Shown piece by piece: positions 35,426 through 47,170 of a DNA stretch of 64,000 bases. The stretch is from assembly GCF_019703515.2 (NCBI RefSeq), contig NC_059347.1, forward strand, positions 21,717,501 to 21,781,500, given 5' to 3'. How positions within the stretch are numbered: position 1 is the first letter of the stretch; every line of letters starts with the position of its first letter. The notes below the pieces were generated by a model that did not search any database, was not told where the DNA came from, and was given only the letters and a program-made list of their open reading frames with translations. This DNA comes from Myxocyprinus asiaticus (lineage: Eukaryota > Chordata > Actinopteri > Cypriniformes > Catostomidae). The position numbers and the translations under genes were made by a program.

Positions 35426-36470
35426 GGGTGACCAGATTCATGCTTGTGGAAAACTGGACAGCCCTCTCCCAGAAAAAAATGTATTTGATGTATCCTTATC
35501 TAGACGCAGATCAATATGATGTAGCGGGTGCATCCGTATCTGTAACTGCTGTCACCTTCGCTGGCAGTAATTTTTCTCAGCGTGCGCTTGTCTTTCAAGA
35601 GTTTATCGTAAAATGCAGAGCAGACCAGACCAAAATTAAGATGTGCCAAAAGCACTGCCTTCATGACTGTTACACTGAGTTGAGATTTATCCGGTGTCCA
35701 TGCTGCATTCATTAATGAGAACACACGCTCCACAGATGCAGATGTCCCAGGCAGGCATAAAACAAACTCCACGACCTTGGCTAAGACTCCAAAGTTATGG
35801 TCTTGCTCTCCAGCTCACAAAAAACATCTGTCCATCTCTCAGACACGGCCGTCTTGTTCATGTTCCACTCAGTAATGCTACGAGGGAAAATGTTTTTCGC
35901 GCAAGCCCACTCATCAAAGAGCATGGTTTCGTCAATCAAACTGAGAGCGGGGATTCTGAGCAGAAGTGTTCGAGGCTGCTCTGAATGTCTTTCCACTCTG
36001 GGATGTCTTTCAGAAGGGCCCACTCAAGCTTTTCTGTGTTCTCCAATGAGCGGCTCCAATTTTGGAGGTAATCTACCAATGCTGAATAAAAATTTCTCAC
36101 TGCACAAAATTGCTCACATGTCACCAGCTTCAACCAGGGCATCCAACTGCTTTTTAATGTTAGAGGGTATGAATGATTCCTCCAGCCTGGCCTGCAAGAC
36201 TTTTCTCAGGTCACGAATGTGCAAAGCCACTTCCATGGCTGATATGTGGTCTTGCTCTACTATCTCCATTGCATGGTTAAAAGTGGCAGTTTGCTTGAGT
36301 GTGAAGCCAATCCAAAGTTTAGTGCAAGGATCACTGACATTGTCTCTTAGAAACTTTGGACATTTTTCTTGAGAAAGAAGGTATGCATGCAGACCATTGA
36401 TAATGTATAGTATTCTTTCAAGAGCTGGACCAAAAGAGAGGAAACGTGTGTTGCAATGGGATTGGGGGGA
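35426..36470 (-). mobile_element. hAT element fragment with transposase, 5' part missing
   Basis: The end at 35426 reads tagggtgaccagattcatgc, a recognised hAT terminus type. The coding strand is minus, so this is the 3' end of the element. The other end near 36470 passes into what looks like LINE 3' sequence with no matching terminal repeat. It sits in the 3' part of the L1 copy. Confidence 0.7.
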
Positions 36471-36491
36471 TAACTGTTTGAATCTGTTCAT
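35500..36491 (-). pseudogene. hAT transposase remnant with C-terminal dimerisation domain
   Basis: Reading on the minus strand, 36491-36114 has QSHCNTRFLSFGPALERIL and a segment rich in hAT-like helices. 36142-35936 and 36023-35781 continue in other frames (words SLENTEKLEWALLKDI, LIDETMLFDEWACAKNIF). 35772-35500 carries LCLPGTSASVERVFSLMN, the hallmark of the hAT C-terminal dimerisation domain (PF05699 family). Three frames are needed to cover the protein, so it is a pseudogene. The N-terminal BED finger and first catalytic part are not visible. The family is related to, but different from, the transposase start at 39389. Confidence 0.85.
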
Positions 36492-36540
36492 GTATATTGT
36501 AATATATTTTATGAAATATATTAAGAATCAATAAAAACTG
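36471..36540 (+). mobile_element. Probable L1 3' end
   Basis: The stretch ends aagaatcaataaaaactg, which contains an aataaa signal and resembles a LINE 3' terminus. It lies beyond the hAT fragment, so the hAT may interrupt the L1 3' UTR. The assignment rests on position and the polyadenylation-like signal. Confidence 0.4.
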
Positions 36541-38285
36541 TTAATCACAGAAGTTTTTTTTGAAGGTTTGGACATCCTTACGGTCAAGTAGGAATGCCTA
36601 AAGCATTTTAATCACTGTCAGTGTGAACATCCCTTACTGCAGAGGCTGTAATGTCAAATCTGGTTGGACTGCTAATATTTTTTCTCCCTCAGCTGATGAA
36701 TAAGTCACTTTCCATTTTTCTGAGCCCAAAAGGTGTACATGGGATAATGGGCTACTTCATAACAAACCCAGGCACAGTTCCCTCAAAGCAAAGTCCAACG
36801 TGGGAAGCCTTATAGGCTGGCTGATATCAGGAGATTAAAGGGTTTAAGATGGGATCTGGATCAATGAAAAGGGACTTAAGTCTCAAGTGACACAAAAGTG
36901 CGTGTCGAGCACTCAAATATGGTAGCTTTAGGATAATGGAGTGCCCTTTTACACAGTGTTATTCTATCACTGGTTCAACCTCAGGAGCAGGGAGGGTGTT
37001 CTTGTATATGACTAATGGCACATAAACAGGCAATGTGGTCAATGTGGATCTTTGTATAGTCTAGACTCACTATCACATGTGCATGCCATAGCTCTCTGAA
37101 GCATTTGATTGGTGGCTTTGTGAGTTAATTTACCTTTATACAACAGGATATACAGCCAGTTTAATTTGTTATTATAAAATCTGGTGGCCATATCCACTAT
37201 TGCCCCACCTACAGAACACAATCCCCATTGAGACAGCGTGAAACGTGGTGCTCTGTGTAAAATAAATCTACTCCTCCTCAAAACACCAATAACATTACAG
37301 TCCGTAACCCGGTGCCCTCCCACATTCCTCGGGCATTTCTCTGGTCCCAAAACTGTAATTTGACATCTGGGCAATATTAATGTAAACTGTGGCTAAATAC
37401 GCTTTTTTGTTCCACCGAGCACTGACAATAAACACAGCTAATCCAGTGTAGGCTACTTTTAACCCTCGCACTCTACTGAATCTTCACTCGTAAATGAACA
37501 GTTCAGTAGTTAGTAACCAGCTCAATACTTGCCATTGCGTGCGATATAGGGCCTCAATGTACAGGCCCAGAACTCAGTGTGTGCTCTTTGATGCGCTTCT
37601 TTAACTAGTTCATGACCAGTGCAATATGGTAATTAAAAATCTTGCAAACAACAAGCTGTTTAAATGCAGTTGAAGCCACCAAGATGTGAGCCAGTGACTA
37701 GAAGGTAACTAAGGTTGAGGTAAAACTTTAACTTAAGCAAGAAACTTTGCCCTGATGTACGTCTAAAGGGGCCAGAGAACACACGACTTGTAACTGGCCT
37801 GCAGTCAATTGCTTAACATACAAATATATTAAATGACAAACTTCTGTTTCAGCACTTCTTATCCTAAATCATTCATAAAAGGTAACATGTAAAGAGCTGA
37901 TATGCATACTATTTCATAAAGTTCAGAGGTTAGGTATGTCCACACTTCTGTACAGCACCCTCCTGTATTTCAGATGTTATCATTTATCGCACTACATTTA
38001 TTGTACATTTATGCATTTTGCAGAGGCTTTTATCCAAATGGACTTACAGTGCATTCAAGGAATACATTTGATCAGTTTGTGCATATGCATGAAGAATGCA
38101 TAGGCATGAAGAATTATACACATGAAGAAACCTCAATTTCCAATCAATCAGAGACCAGAGGCCAAAGAAAATAACTAATCTAGTAGTCAAGCGGCTTGTG
38201 AGATTACTGATGACACAGGGTATGAGAGTAAGCAACTTAAATGTGGCTAAAACTTCACACTTTGTTTTAGAAAATGCACTATTAC
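36541..38285. other. No gene seen; repeat-poor, possible conserved part 36640-36960
   Basis: The part 36640-36960 is free of transposon ends and moderately GC-rich (agcccaaaaggtgtacatgg, ggctggctgatatcagg). The rest to 38285 is AT-rich. At 37985-38075 the phrase gcattttgcagaggctttta and what follows match a very common teleost repeat, probably a LINE tail. Confidence 0.4.
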
Positions 38286-38770
38286 AGGGGTTTTCAAACT
38301 AGGGACCGCAAGGGGTCTACAAAACATTCAGGGGGAAAACAAAAAGTGTAAAAATGTTATTTTTACCGACATTATTACCGTTTCATTCTGAAATCATTAG
38401 TTAAATCAAGATAATTGTATTGTTTTAACAGCCATAAAAAGAAATATAAATTGGCATATAATTCAATAAATTGTGGAAAATAAAATGTATTTCAAAGAAA
38501 TAAGTAAATAAAATAATTTTCTGTAAAGATGCTTTAAAACAATATTTATGTGTTTTGTATACTTTTACACATTTATTTATATAGTGCTTTTCACAATAAA
38601 CAAATATTTAGAATAAAATATATATATATTTTTTTAATTGAATTCAGTGTTTGATATGTGGATCTGCAATTCTGCTTTTAATATTATTGTTATTCTTAAT
38701 CTATTGTTGATTACGCTGATGTTACATAACAATTTCCCTCTCGGGATCAATAATGTATATCTAATCTAAT
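38286..38770. repeat. Decayed hAT left end and LINE-tail-like sequences
   Basis: caggggttttcaaactaggg at 38286 looks like a hAT left end without a partner. catttatttatatagtgctt near 38572 resembles the L2 tail at 12481. aatttccctctcgggatcaa near 38731 resembles a common fish LINE 3' tail. None can be extended to a full element. Confidence 0.45.
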
Positions 38771-38843
38771 CTTAAATTGAAAAAGTTTCTCTTCGGGTTA
38801 TACATATAAAAAATTACTCCAGCACAAGAAAGATACAATGTCA

Positions 38844-39055
38844 ACTAGGGCTAAACGATTAATTGAAATAAAATCGAAATCGCGATATGACCCAGTGCCA
38901 TTATCAAACCGCGAGGGCGGTTTCGCGATCCTTCATTCACAAAATGCGAGTATGAGAGCGTTAAAATAGAGATGTTTAAGCAGAGTCTCTGATTTTCATT
39001 TTAATGGCAAAAATGGTTGAAATTACAGTTCCTCTACGCTAAAATTATTTAAAAA
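38844..39055. mobile_element. hAT-like element, left end only
   Basis: It starts tagggctaaacgattaattg and has the 'aaatcgaaatcgcgatatga' subterminal motif typical of this hAT type. No right end was found; a possible right end of the same family, without its left, is at 62191-62470. A BED-type hAT is inserted directly after. Confidence 0.55.
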
Positions 39056-39969
39056 TAGAGCTGTGGAATATAATCGTTTTTACGATACGTCACGATGCTG
39101 ATGTGAACGATTCTGCATCGATGCATAAAAACAAAAGAATAGATTTTAAAAAAATTAATTAAATATCATGTACCGTATATGCCGTACTGTTTTTAAATAA
39201 AGTAGGTAGTCTAATTAAATAATAATAAAAAAGTTGCCTATGCCCTCCGGAAGCAAAGCACTTGCGTCTGATGTTCGTAGCTAGGAGACATGCTTAAAAA
39301 TAAACCTAACTTCTTGAAAGCAGATATTTGGGCACATTTCAGTTTTTACTAAGATAAGTAGAAAAATGAGCTTGATAAAAAATATGCTGTGTGCAAGACA
39401 CGTCGAACCAAGATTAAATACTTTGGCAACACAAATATGTGGAATCACATCTCCCTTTTTCACCCAGAGCTAATGTTAGCAGCAACCCCGCAAAACGCAG
39501 CTAGTCAGGCAGCAATACAACAAGCGATGGTATCAAATTTACCTCAGAACTCTGAAAGGGCAAAGAAGATCACACAGTCAATTGCAACATTTATTGCAAA
39601 GGATCTCTGCCCTTACTTGGTCGTGGAAAACACCGGCTTTCGCTTCCTACTCCATACCCTGAAGCCAAGATACAGAATCCCTTCTCTGAGCTTTTTCACA
39701 GACACCGGTATACCTGTTCTGTACAGTGACACAAAATCCAGAGTGATGGAGTCAATGCGTAATGCCAGCCGAGTGGCCATCACCTGTGTTTCCTGGACAT
39801 CCATCGCCACAGATTAATATGTAACGGTAACTGCTCATTATTAATAAAAGAATTGGAGGACAAGATGCATCGTGATACATCGAGAATCATTTTATAATCG
39901 AATCATTACCCTCTGAATTGTAATCGAATCGAATCGTGAGGCAAGTGTCCAGGAAGATTCACACCTCTA
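39056..39969 (+). mobile_element. hAT element with BED-type transposase start, 914 bp
   Basis: The ends are TAGAGCTGTGGAATATAATC and gattcacacctcta. The flanking 8-bp duplication TTTAAAAA (39048-39055, 39970-39977) is perfect. Subterminal 'gattcgattacaat'-type repeats occur at the right. It keeps only the front half of the transposase gene, so it is an internal-deletion derivative. Confidence 0.92.
39389..39817 (+). pseudogene. hAT transposase N-terminal remnant (BED finger, ZBED-like)
   Basis: The frame starts inside a BED zinc finger: NTNMWNHISLFHPEL supplies the His pair, while the Cys pair lies at or just before the start. It continues with a linker and the hAT start SERAKKITQSIATFIAKDL, then YLVVENTGFRFLLHTLKPRY and FFTDTGIPVLYSDTKSRV, ending near VAITCVSWTSIATD, where the first catalytic Asp of the intact family would follow the Cys (CDSW type). 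Here the word reads CVSW, so that Asp is replaced. The DDE core and dimerisation domain are missing. Confidence 0.85.
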
Positions 39970-39977
39970 TTTAAAAA

Positions 39978-41823
39978 GGATTTTTTTATTTATTTAAATC
40001 AAACACAAATAGAGAGATATAGGTTAAATATGGTCAAAAGGCTGAAAAATATTGAGATAGCCTACCACTACTTTACAAAATATGTATTATTGGCATGCAA
40101 GCTGAAAAACTGGATGAAGGTGTGGTGTAAGGTGAAGCTTGCTTATGTTTTAAAGGAGAACATATGTATACAGTCCACCCACAGCACTGGCATACACACA
40201 ACAGAGGGATTGTGAGCATGCCATGAGAGAGGCCTTGAAACAGACCACTCTACACAGACACGAGTAAATGATATTCTTTGTGTGTACGTGAGGCATAGTG
40301 TGCTTGTAACAGAAATATTCTCAGATTAGATGTGGCTAGCAACAGTCTATTTATAGAAACCACCAACCAAAATGTAAAGGTCTCACCAGGGGGGAGATTC
40401 CAGTTGTCTAAACCCTGACCCTGTGGCTTTCTTTCACAGACACAGTCAACACAGATTTACTGGTATGACTGACAAGGGATTCAGTATTGCCAAAGCATTC
40501 AAGTTTCACATAACAGAGGTGTGTGAATTAAATGAAACTGAATAAAGTTCATGGCAGGGTAAAAAGCGTTGGTGTAAAGAATATCCTTTATGTGGTCTAT
40601 TCAAACAGCTACAGAGTTATTGAGTGGTCCCATTTGGGCAATGAATGGATATTTCACCCAACAATTAAAATTGAATAAAATGAATACAAATTTTTATTTA
40701 CTCACCTTCATGTTGTTAACAAGCTTACATTCGCATTTAGTGTTCCACAGAAGAAATGATGATGATATTATTTTCATTATTAGGTGAACTTACCTTTTAA
40801 GCCACACTTTGAAATGTATGAATTTCACTGCATTAAATAACAAAATGTCAAAAAGTGCCAAATGATGCTAGACCTTTTAAAGTACCAAACTACCTTCACT
40901 TTGAGACACATTTTCATTTATTGATAATAACAACAACAACAACAACAACTTTCTGAATTTTATTTATATCTTTATGTTTCAACTGAATTCTATATGTAAA
41001 GATTCAGTTTCATGTTTGTCCTAATTGATGTAGCTTTAGTTGGCTGAATGGGCCCCTAATTTTACTTCCACACAAGGCTATTGGCTGCTTCTTGCTGCCT
41101 AATAATTTGCACCAGTCTGAAATTGGTATTTCACTTGGAAATTGGGCTTTCTCTCTCCCCCGCACACACTCAGCCCATCCCCCAGAGTGCCCTACCGACC
41201 TAACAGTTCACCTCAGGTCAAAATATGGCCTTTTACTTATCACATCTAAAAATAATTCTTTTTCATTCCTATCGTTCTACACTCATGATAGTACTCACAT
41301 GAATTTAATTTGACAGCACCAGTCATAATCGTAAAGGCGATAGCTTTATTAGAGACCAGTAGCGATGTTCACTGCCCTCGGGTCTGGGATGAACATATGC
41401 AATGGCAAAGTGCCTGAGCTGGCTGAGGAGGAGGAGGGTTAGCTTAAACCGACACAGAGAGGCAGCTGGTCTTTCAGCTGTAGTAAATCATACAGACACA
41501 GTCCAAACCCAACCCCCAACACCTCTCCAAAGAAAAAGAAAAACAGCTCTTTCAGCCCAGTGGCCCAAAAACAAAGAAAGGGACCACTTGCAAGCAGCTG
41601 ATGAGAAGAGCAATCTCAGATAGTTTCACCTGGGACCAAACCGCCACACTGAGATGTCACAAACCCTCCAACTGAAAATATAAAAGTCACAGGACAGGAC
41701 ATAGATTCTGTTATCAAAGATTCTGTCAGTGTTATAAAGGACTGAGCAGAGCTGTAGTCAAAACAATAAGTTTACATTTTCTACTTTTACATTTACATTG
41801 GTGCTTGTCTATGTAAAACTCAC
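39978..41823. other. No gene seen; contains a small MITE
   Basis: AT-rich sequence apart from the MITE at 40643-40800. The frame at 41402-41623 is basic and low in complexity with no domain. 41040-41320 is repeat-poor (tgaatgggcccctaatttta, gcctaataatttgcacc) and may be single-copy intronic DNA. A short (CAA)n run lies at 40931-40949. Confidence 0.45.
40643..40800. mobile_element. Short TTAA-family MITE, 158 bp
   Basis: The ends gaatggatatttcaccc and aggtgaacttaccttttaa are a diverged version of the 12276 family termini. Interior 'tactcaccttcatgttgtt' and 'tgttccacagaagaaatg' match the family. Confidence 0.65.
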
Positions 41824-41962
41824 CACCAGGGTGCTAGGGTGTTTTGAGTGGTTGCCAGGGCATTGCTGAGTGGTTTTTAGCACGTTTCTATGGTGTTGTT
41901 AGAGTGTAATGGGTGGTTGCTATGTGATTGTTAGGGTGTTCTGGGTGGTAGCTAGCTGGCCC
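41824..41962. repeat. Degenerate minisatellite, 'gggtgttttgagtggttgc' units
   Basis: Around seven imperfect units of about 18-22 bp repeat a gggtgtt...gtggttgc pattern (gctagggtgtt, ggttgccagggca, ggttgctatgtg). This is a known kind of dispersed fish repeat. Confidence 0.8.
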
Positions 41963-42150
41963 AAGTCAAAATGCCCCATAGATTGAGAACCAAGTGGGAA
42001 AACCACCTAAAATATTGTAGCCTCTAGACATGTTTAGGGTCCCTCCTTCAGGTAAGTCTATGGGATTTTTATTTTTTTTATTTTGTGTTATATGCCAGGC
42101 AAAAATAATAGCACATTGCACAATTTGAGGTACATGTCCATAGCACAAAC

Positions 42151-42456
42151 TAGGGCTGGGTATCTAAACAGACTGCCTGATTTGTTTTGATTCCGATTCA
42201 CAAGCTCTCGATTCTATTAAATTCTGATATCGATACAATTCGCTTCAATTCTGATTCAGTTGGGTAGTTATAATGTTAAACTATGCAGTTCAAATGCAAT
42301 TTATTTAACTGATATAATAATCAACACAACCAAAACTGAAGTAAACTTCAAAGTAAAATTAAACAATAAATCTTGGGATTTTAAGAATGAATTACTAGAT
42401 CATTCAAATGAAGATTGTGATTAATCAGAAAATCAGTATTTTTTTACCAAGCCCTA
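42151..42456. mobile_element. Small hAT-like element, 306 bp
   Basis: The ends are TAGGGCTGGGTATC and taccaagcccta. Flanks GCACAAAC and GCATAAAG form an 8-bp duplication with two differences. The interior 'cgattcacaagctctcgatt' resembles the reverse of 46150-46240. Confidence 0.82.
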
Positions 42457-42849
42457 GCATAAAGGTGTGGCACAGGTTAAATATCAAAGTTTTATATTAA
42501 AGGGTTAGGGATTTTGAAAAAACCCTAATCCTAAAAATGAGCAACAGAATTAGTGATGTTTGCCTGCCTATAAAAAATATTACTATTTTTTTCATAATCT
42601 AAATAAAAACCTTCTGAATACAGCTGTGTTAAGAGAGACAGGCTATTCCAGATCAGATTAGAGTGTCCCTGAAATGAATAGCAGTAGCTACAGTAGTAAA
42701 TAAAGGAAATAAAACCACATTTAGGGACTTTTTTTCCCTGCTCAGGCGATCTCCTACACACAGAGGTCACTTTTATTTGACTGCTCAACTGCCCACAATT
42801 TCCTCCCCAGTCACCACCGACACTCCTCAAATGACAAACAGCTTGTTAT
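42457..42849. other. Short AT-rich stretch, no gene
   Basis: No repeat ends or protein recognised. Confidence 0.5.
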
Positions 42850-43190
42850 AAATACCTCACATCAAGAGGCTGAGGGAGTCACCTATTGACTTCAGCGCGA
42901 GATGTTGAATTAATTTTCTGATGAAAACACAGGCTCGGCTCCTAATGATTACAGCTCTGTATTAAAAGATGACTCTATGGGCGCAGGGTAATGAAGCTTT
43001 AAGAGCCAGAGGTTGTGTCAGACAGATAAGAGAGTGGCCAATGCCATTAGTACATAAAATGGCCACTCAACAGGAGGGCTGGGCTTTGGACCCACTTGAA
43101 AGGGGCTTTCTTATCATACCTCACATATCCTTAAATGGATTCAAACCCAAAATTCAGCTCCAGCTGATGGTGAGATAGATGAACATGTAA
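42850..43190. promoter_or_regulatory. Candidate conserved non-coding element
   Basis: The repeat-free block has homeodomain-like cores (gttgaattaattttctg, ctcctaatgattacagc) and an even base composition compared with its surroundings. No coding frame is supported. Its placement in the presumed setbp1 intron makes an enhancer plausible, but only alignment could show conservation. Confidence 0.35.
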
Positions 43191-43330
43191 CTGGGAGGAA
43201 AAATGTGATACTGGCAGTAAACCAAGATAAAAAAAATAAAAATAAAAAAAAGCTTGACAAGCCTGCTAGTCGGGTTATGCCAGGAAAGGACAGTCTATAT
43301 TTCTTTTGATGTGATTACTTCTGACTCTAT

Positions 43331-43921
43331 GGGTCTGTTCCAAAACTTAATAAGCTGCCTTGCGGTCTCCTGCCTGCATAGGCTGCTGTCTTCTATGGCA
43401 GCATCGTAAATTAAATGTAGCCTAAGAAGAGACCGATTTGGAATGCTCTACATAGGCGGCAACTCCGTGTCATTCAAATCTCTGCAGGCGCAGCACACTG
43501 GAGACTCGACTCACAACTGATTTCAATACAGGTAACGTGAAAGAAATGTCGCAATCCTCTAATAAGCAAAAATAGGCACAGAACACACATATTTTGGACA
43601 ACATTTTAAAGTATCTATTGATACTTTATTATCAATTATCTAATTATTTTATAATTATATTTATAACCAAAATTTCTCACTTCGTCCACTAAAATGGATT
43701 TATTTTTCCACCGAGCTCCTCACGGTGCATTCTGGGATCGCCTACTGATGGATATGAAGGATACGTACGATGCTACCTTAAAATCTGGCCAAAACAAGAT
43801 ATCTTAGGAGAAAGCATAATTAAGATACCTATCTTTCGTAACAGCCTTCGCACGGGAGCGTGCCTATGATGTTTTAAAGTGCTGCCTCTGGAGGCAGCTC
43901 ACTAGGTTTTGGAACATACCC
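43331..43921. mobile_element. MITE with GGGTCTGTTCCAAAAC ends, ~590 bp
   Basis: The left GGGTCTGTTCCAAAAC...taagctgcct is inverted as ggcagctcactaggttttgg... aacataccc at the right. It resembles the GGCTGC Harbinger-type MITEs in having internal 'gctgcct' and 'ggcagc' palindromes. The flanks do not show a clear duplication. Confidence 0.75.
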
Positions 43922-44444
43922 AATATCACTGGCAACTATGGTTTGGACACACAGGCCAAAAGAAAATATGATACATATGTCCATGGCATATCACTTGGGT
44001 AAGCTATGCATTTGGGAATGAAGGCAAGACTTTTGGCGGGTGGACGAGCACTAGCTTGTGTACACAGAGACAGAGTTGATGGGCTGTAACCCTGAGTGAT
44101 GAGCCTGTGTTGAGTGTGTGTGTGTATGTGGATGTTGAGGTGTTGAAGTGATACATACTGAACAGAGAGGGGAAGTCTCACAGGGGCTGTAACCCTGAGT
44201 TTAACATACCAAACACACACCCTTCCACCTTTTCCAGTGACTTGACACCACATTATACCATGCAAAAGACAGACAGATTAACAAATCTCTTAATATATCA
44301 CAAAATGCACCATATTCAAAAAGTAGGGACTGACCGATAAAATGGACCATGCCAAAATATTGTTCAGGCAAAATATTGCAACAGGGCCCGTCCACTTTTT
44401 CAGCTGTCTTGGTTCAGAATGTACATTTTCCCATTCATTTTTAC
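43922..44444. other. No gene; possible hAT left end at 44326
   Basis: A short GT-rich stretch lies near 44109-44130. The phrase tagggactgaccgataaaat near 44323 resembles a hAT left end without a partner. Confidence 0.4.
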
Positions 44445-45782
44445 TAGAGCCCGACCGATATGGGATTTTTGAGATGATACCGATTTTAGAGAGGGAAAAT
44501 TCACCAATTACCGATATGGTGGCCGATATAGTTAAGACAGACCTTTTCCATGTGGATTGTTCACTGATTTTGCACCGATATGACTATGCAAAAGTACTCA
44601 GAAGGCTGCTTTCTTAAACAAATATTTTTATCAAAGAATATTTGACATTATTATTATACATTGTCAACAAATTCTAGAATTGAACACTGAGAAAATAAAG
44701 AATAAATAAAAATAAAACAAATAGTTAAATAAACATCAGCACTGTATGTTCAGTATCAGTCAATAGCTGACCATTAAAATAAAGAATAAATAAAAATAGA
44801 ATAAATAGCTAAATACACATCAGTACGGTTTAATATCAGTCAAATGCTGACTATATTAATACTGCCAGTCAATTAGTGTCAGGTTGTAAAACAAGAAGCA
44901 TTTACACCTGCCGAGTCAAGAGATAAACAGCAGCAGCGGTGTTACACCGTATTCTGCTATACAGGTTCAGGGGAAACTTTCAACGGTGGAAAACCAGACT
45001 TTTAGATATTACATTTTATAAATGCAATGACTGGAATTGTTCGGTTGAAGGGGGTACCAAACTGCGAATCCTTAACAAAACAGTTTGGTGAATACATGTT
45101 TACACATTAGCTTCCACTCAGCTGACAAGCAATGAAAATAGCAACGTGATTAGCTAGTTAGATATAAGCTCGTTGTCACGGAGAGTAAAAGATGGACTTT
45201 ATTTACTTTCCAGTATTGCGTCTCACCAACTAAGTAATAACATAGCGTGAAATCAACACACAACAGACACAATCCACCACCGCTGGATTGTCTGCTGAGC
45301 TGCAAAAAGCTGCAAAAAGATGCTCTGATTGAATCTGCTATATTACTGACTGCACTGACAAACTATAGTTGGCTAACAGCAAACAGATGTGATAAACATG
45401 AGTGACATGGTTGTCAGGGACAGGGTTAACGTTATATTAGTTATATTGAAAAGGGAAAATGATGGGGTCATTGTTTATTAACATTCCGGTATGTATTTCA
45501 CAAACTAGTTAGCAACTTACCGAGAAGACACCGCTTAACACCGCACAACTTAACTCCACCCTGTCAGTAGAGCCACCGTCGGCTCAGCTCTGTAAACAAT
45601 GGAGTCAGCGCGTGCTCTGCTGGACAAACTACGCTATGACACCAATTCTAAAGCATTGTTTTCTGCATTATATGTTCTGAAAAAAAGTTTTCATAACTGC
45701 GCATATCGGTAAACATATACGCCGATACCGATATATTGGTGAAAGGCTAATATCGGCCGACCGATATATTGGTCGGGCACTA
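44445..45782. mobile_element. hAT-like element, 1338 bp, complete
   Basis: The ends are TAGAGCCCGACCGATATGGG and ccgatatattggtcgggcac plus TA. A perfect 8-bp duplication ATTTTTAC flanks it (44437-44444 and 45783-45790). The right third is repeated at 1-434. Tandem-like duplication of 'aaataaagaataaataaaa' occurs at 44694-44800. No transposase. Confidence 0.93.
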
Positions 45783-45790
45783 ATTTTTAC

Positions 45791-47170
45791 TAAAGGGATT
45801 TCATAAAATTCTTCATAAAAGAGTTCTTAGCCATGAACCACTGTTTACAGAAATACCTTTTTTTGTTAAAGAGAGAGTGGTTTAGCACGTGTTCAACAAA
45901 TCAATGTAAATACTTGTAAACAGTACAAATTAACAAAATGTAACAAAAATAATATATGAAATATATCTTATTTACTGATTGAATACATTTATTTGTTAAT
46001 TTTTAAAAGCCAAACTGATGAAAAGGTAATAAAATATAATTAGTCAATGTAATGTTTTCCTAATTAACCTAGTTCTGTATAATTAACAGCATTAGCTGGG
46101 AGATAATTTATTTTATATGTAAGGAAAAGGGACATTATAACTTAAACCCATATGAATCGATATTGAATCAAATCAAAATCGGAATCGAATCAAGAGCTTG
46201 TGAATCTGACTCGAATTGAATCTGGAAATCTGTACCAATAGCAATGGCCTGTTCTAAACAGAAATCACCAAGTAAAAGTTACTTAACATATTAAAACAGT
46301 CAGGACATTATTGAAAATAATTAACAGGTAAGCTAAATCTACAAGAGAGATAAAATGCGCTGCAAAGTTGGGCGTGTAAAACACGACGTGCATATGATCT
46401 ACTGTAATCTGACAACTGTTCAGTTAAAATGTTAACCAATAAACCTACTATGTTGTCTTAAACATGACGTGCACACAGAATAAAAGACTGTTTAATCCGT
46501 TAAGCAGTCGGCAGTCTTGGCACATCGTTGAAAATAGCCTTTTTGATCAGCAGGTAAAAAACAAATGGCATACCTAGCCTAAAACAGTCATTTTCTAGGC
46601 TACTTACTCAAAAGCATAAATTTTTGATGAGGAAAATTAACTTCAACATGGTCCGCTGAAAGACGGGAGACCTGAGGCAATTATCCAGCACTTGAAAAAG
46701 CACGCTCAGCGGGAAAATAACTCGCAAGAACGCATAGATTTAAAGAAGACTAAAAAGTGAAAACATCTGTAGTGAATTGCAAACCAATGTTTAAAAAATC
46801 TGCTTCCCGCACCATGACCAAAGTGATTCCCATAGCTACTTTGCTCATCTTACGAGAGGATATTTTCTTGCACACGCCGCGTTTAAAGTGGGAAGAAGCT
46901 TGCATGGCCTGAGGTGAAATGAAACTCTGTATACATCTGCTCCAGATATCCTCTTTTAAAATATGTTTTTTATCAATTACATTTAATATAATTAATAAAT
47001 ATTTTTTATATTTAATATATTTAAAGCAGCCTTTTTAAAAATATTAAGCCTAATGTAAATTTGTAAAAATGCTGAACAGTTTAATGGGGAAACATTTTGA
47101 CCAACTAGTAATTCCAGTGTCGACTTGGCAGCATCAGAACTGTTTTTTCGACTAGTCTCGCACATCCCTA
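45791..47170. other. No gene; two decayed hAT fragments
   Basis: 46150-46240 is the reverse of part of the 42151 element (aatcaagagcttgtgaatct). 47130-47170 ends in 'cgactagtctcgcacatcccta', a typical hAT right terminus; its left end was not found. No coding sequence recognised. Confidence 0.5.

Noticed and set aside
41402..41623. 73-codon basic frame
   Set aside because: No domain, no conserved motif and no splice context.
41824..41962. CRISPR-like array
   Set aside because: Imperfect contiguous units without unique spacers; a degenerate minisatellite in a vertebrate genome.
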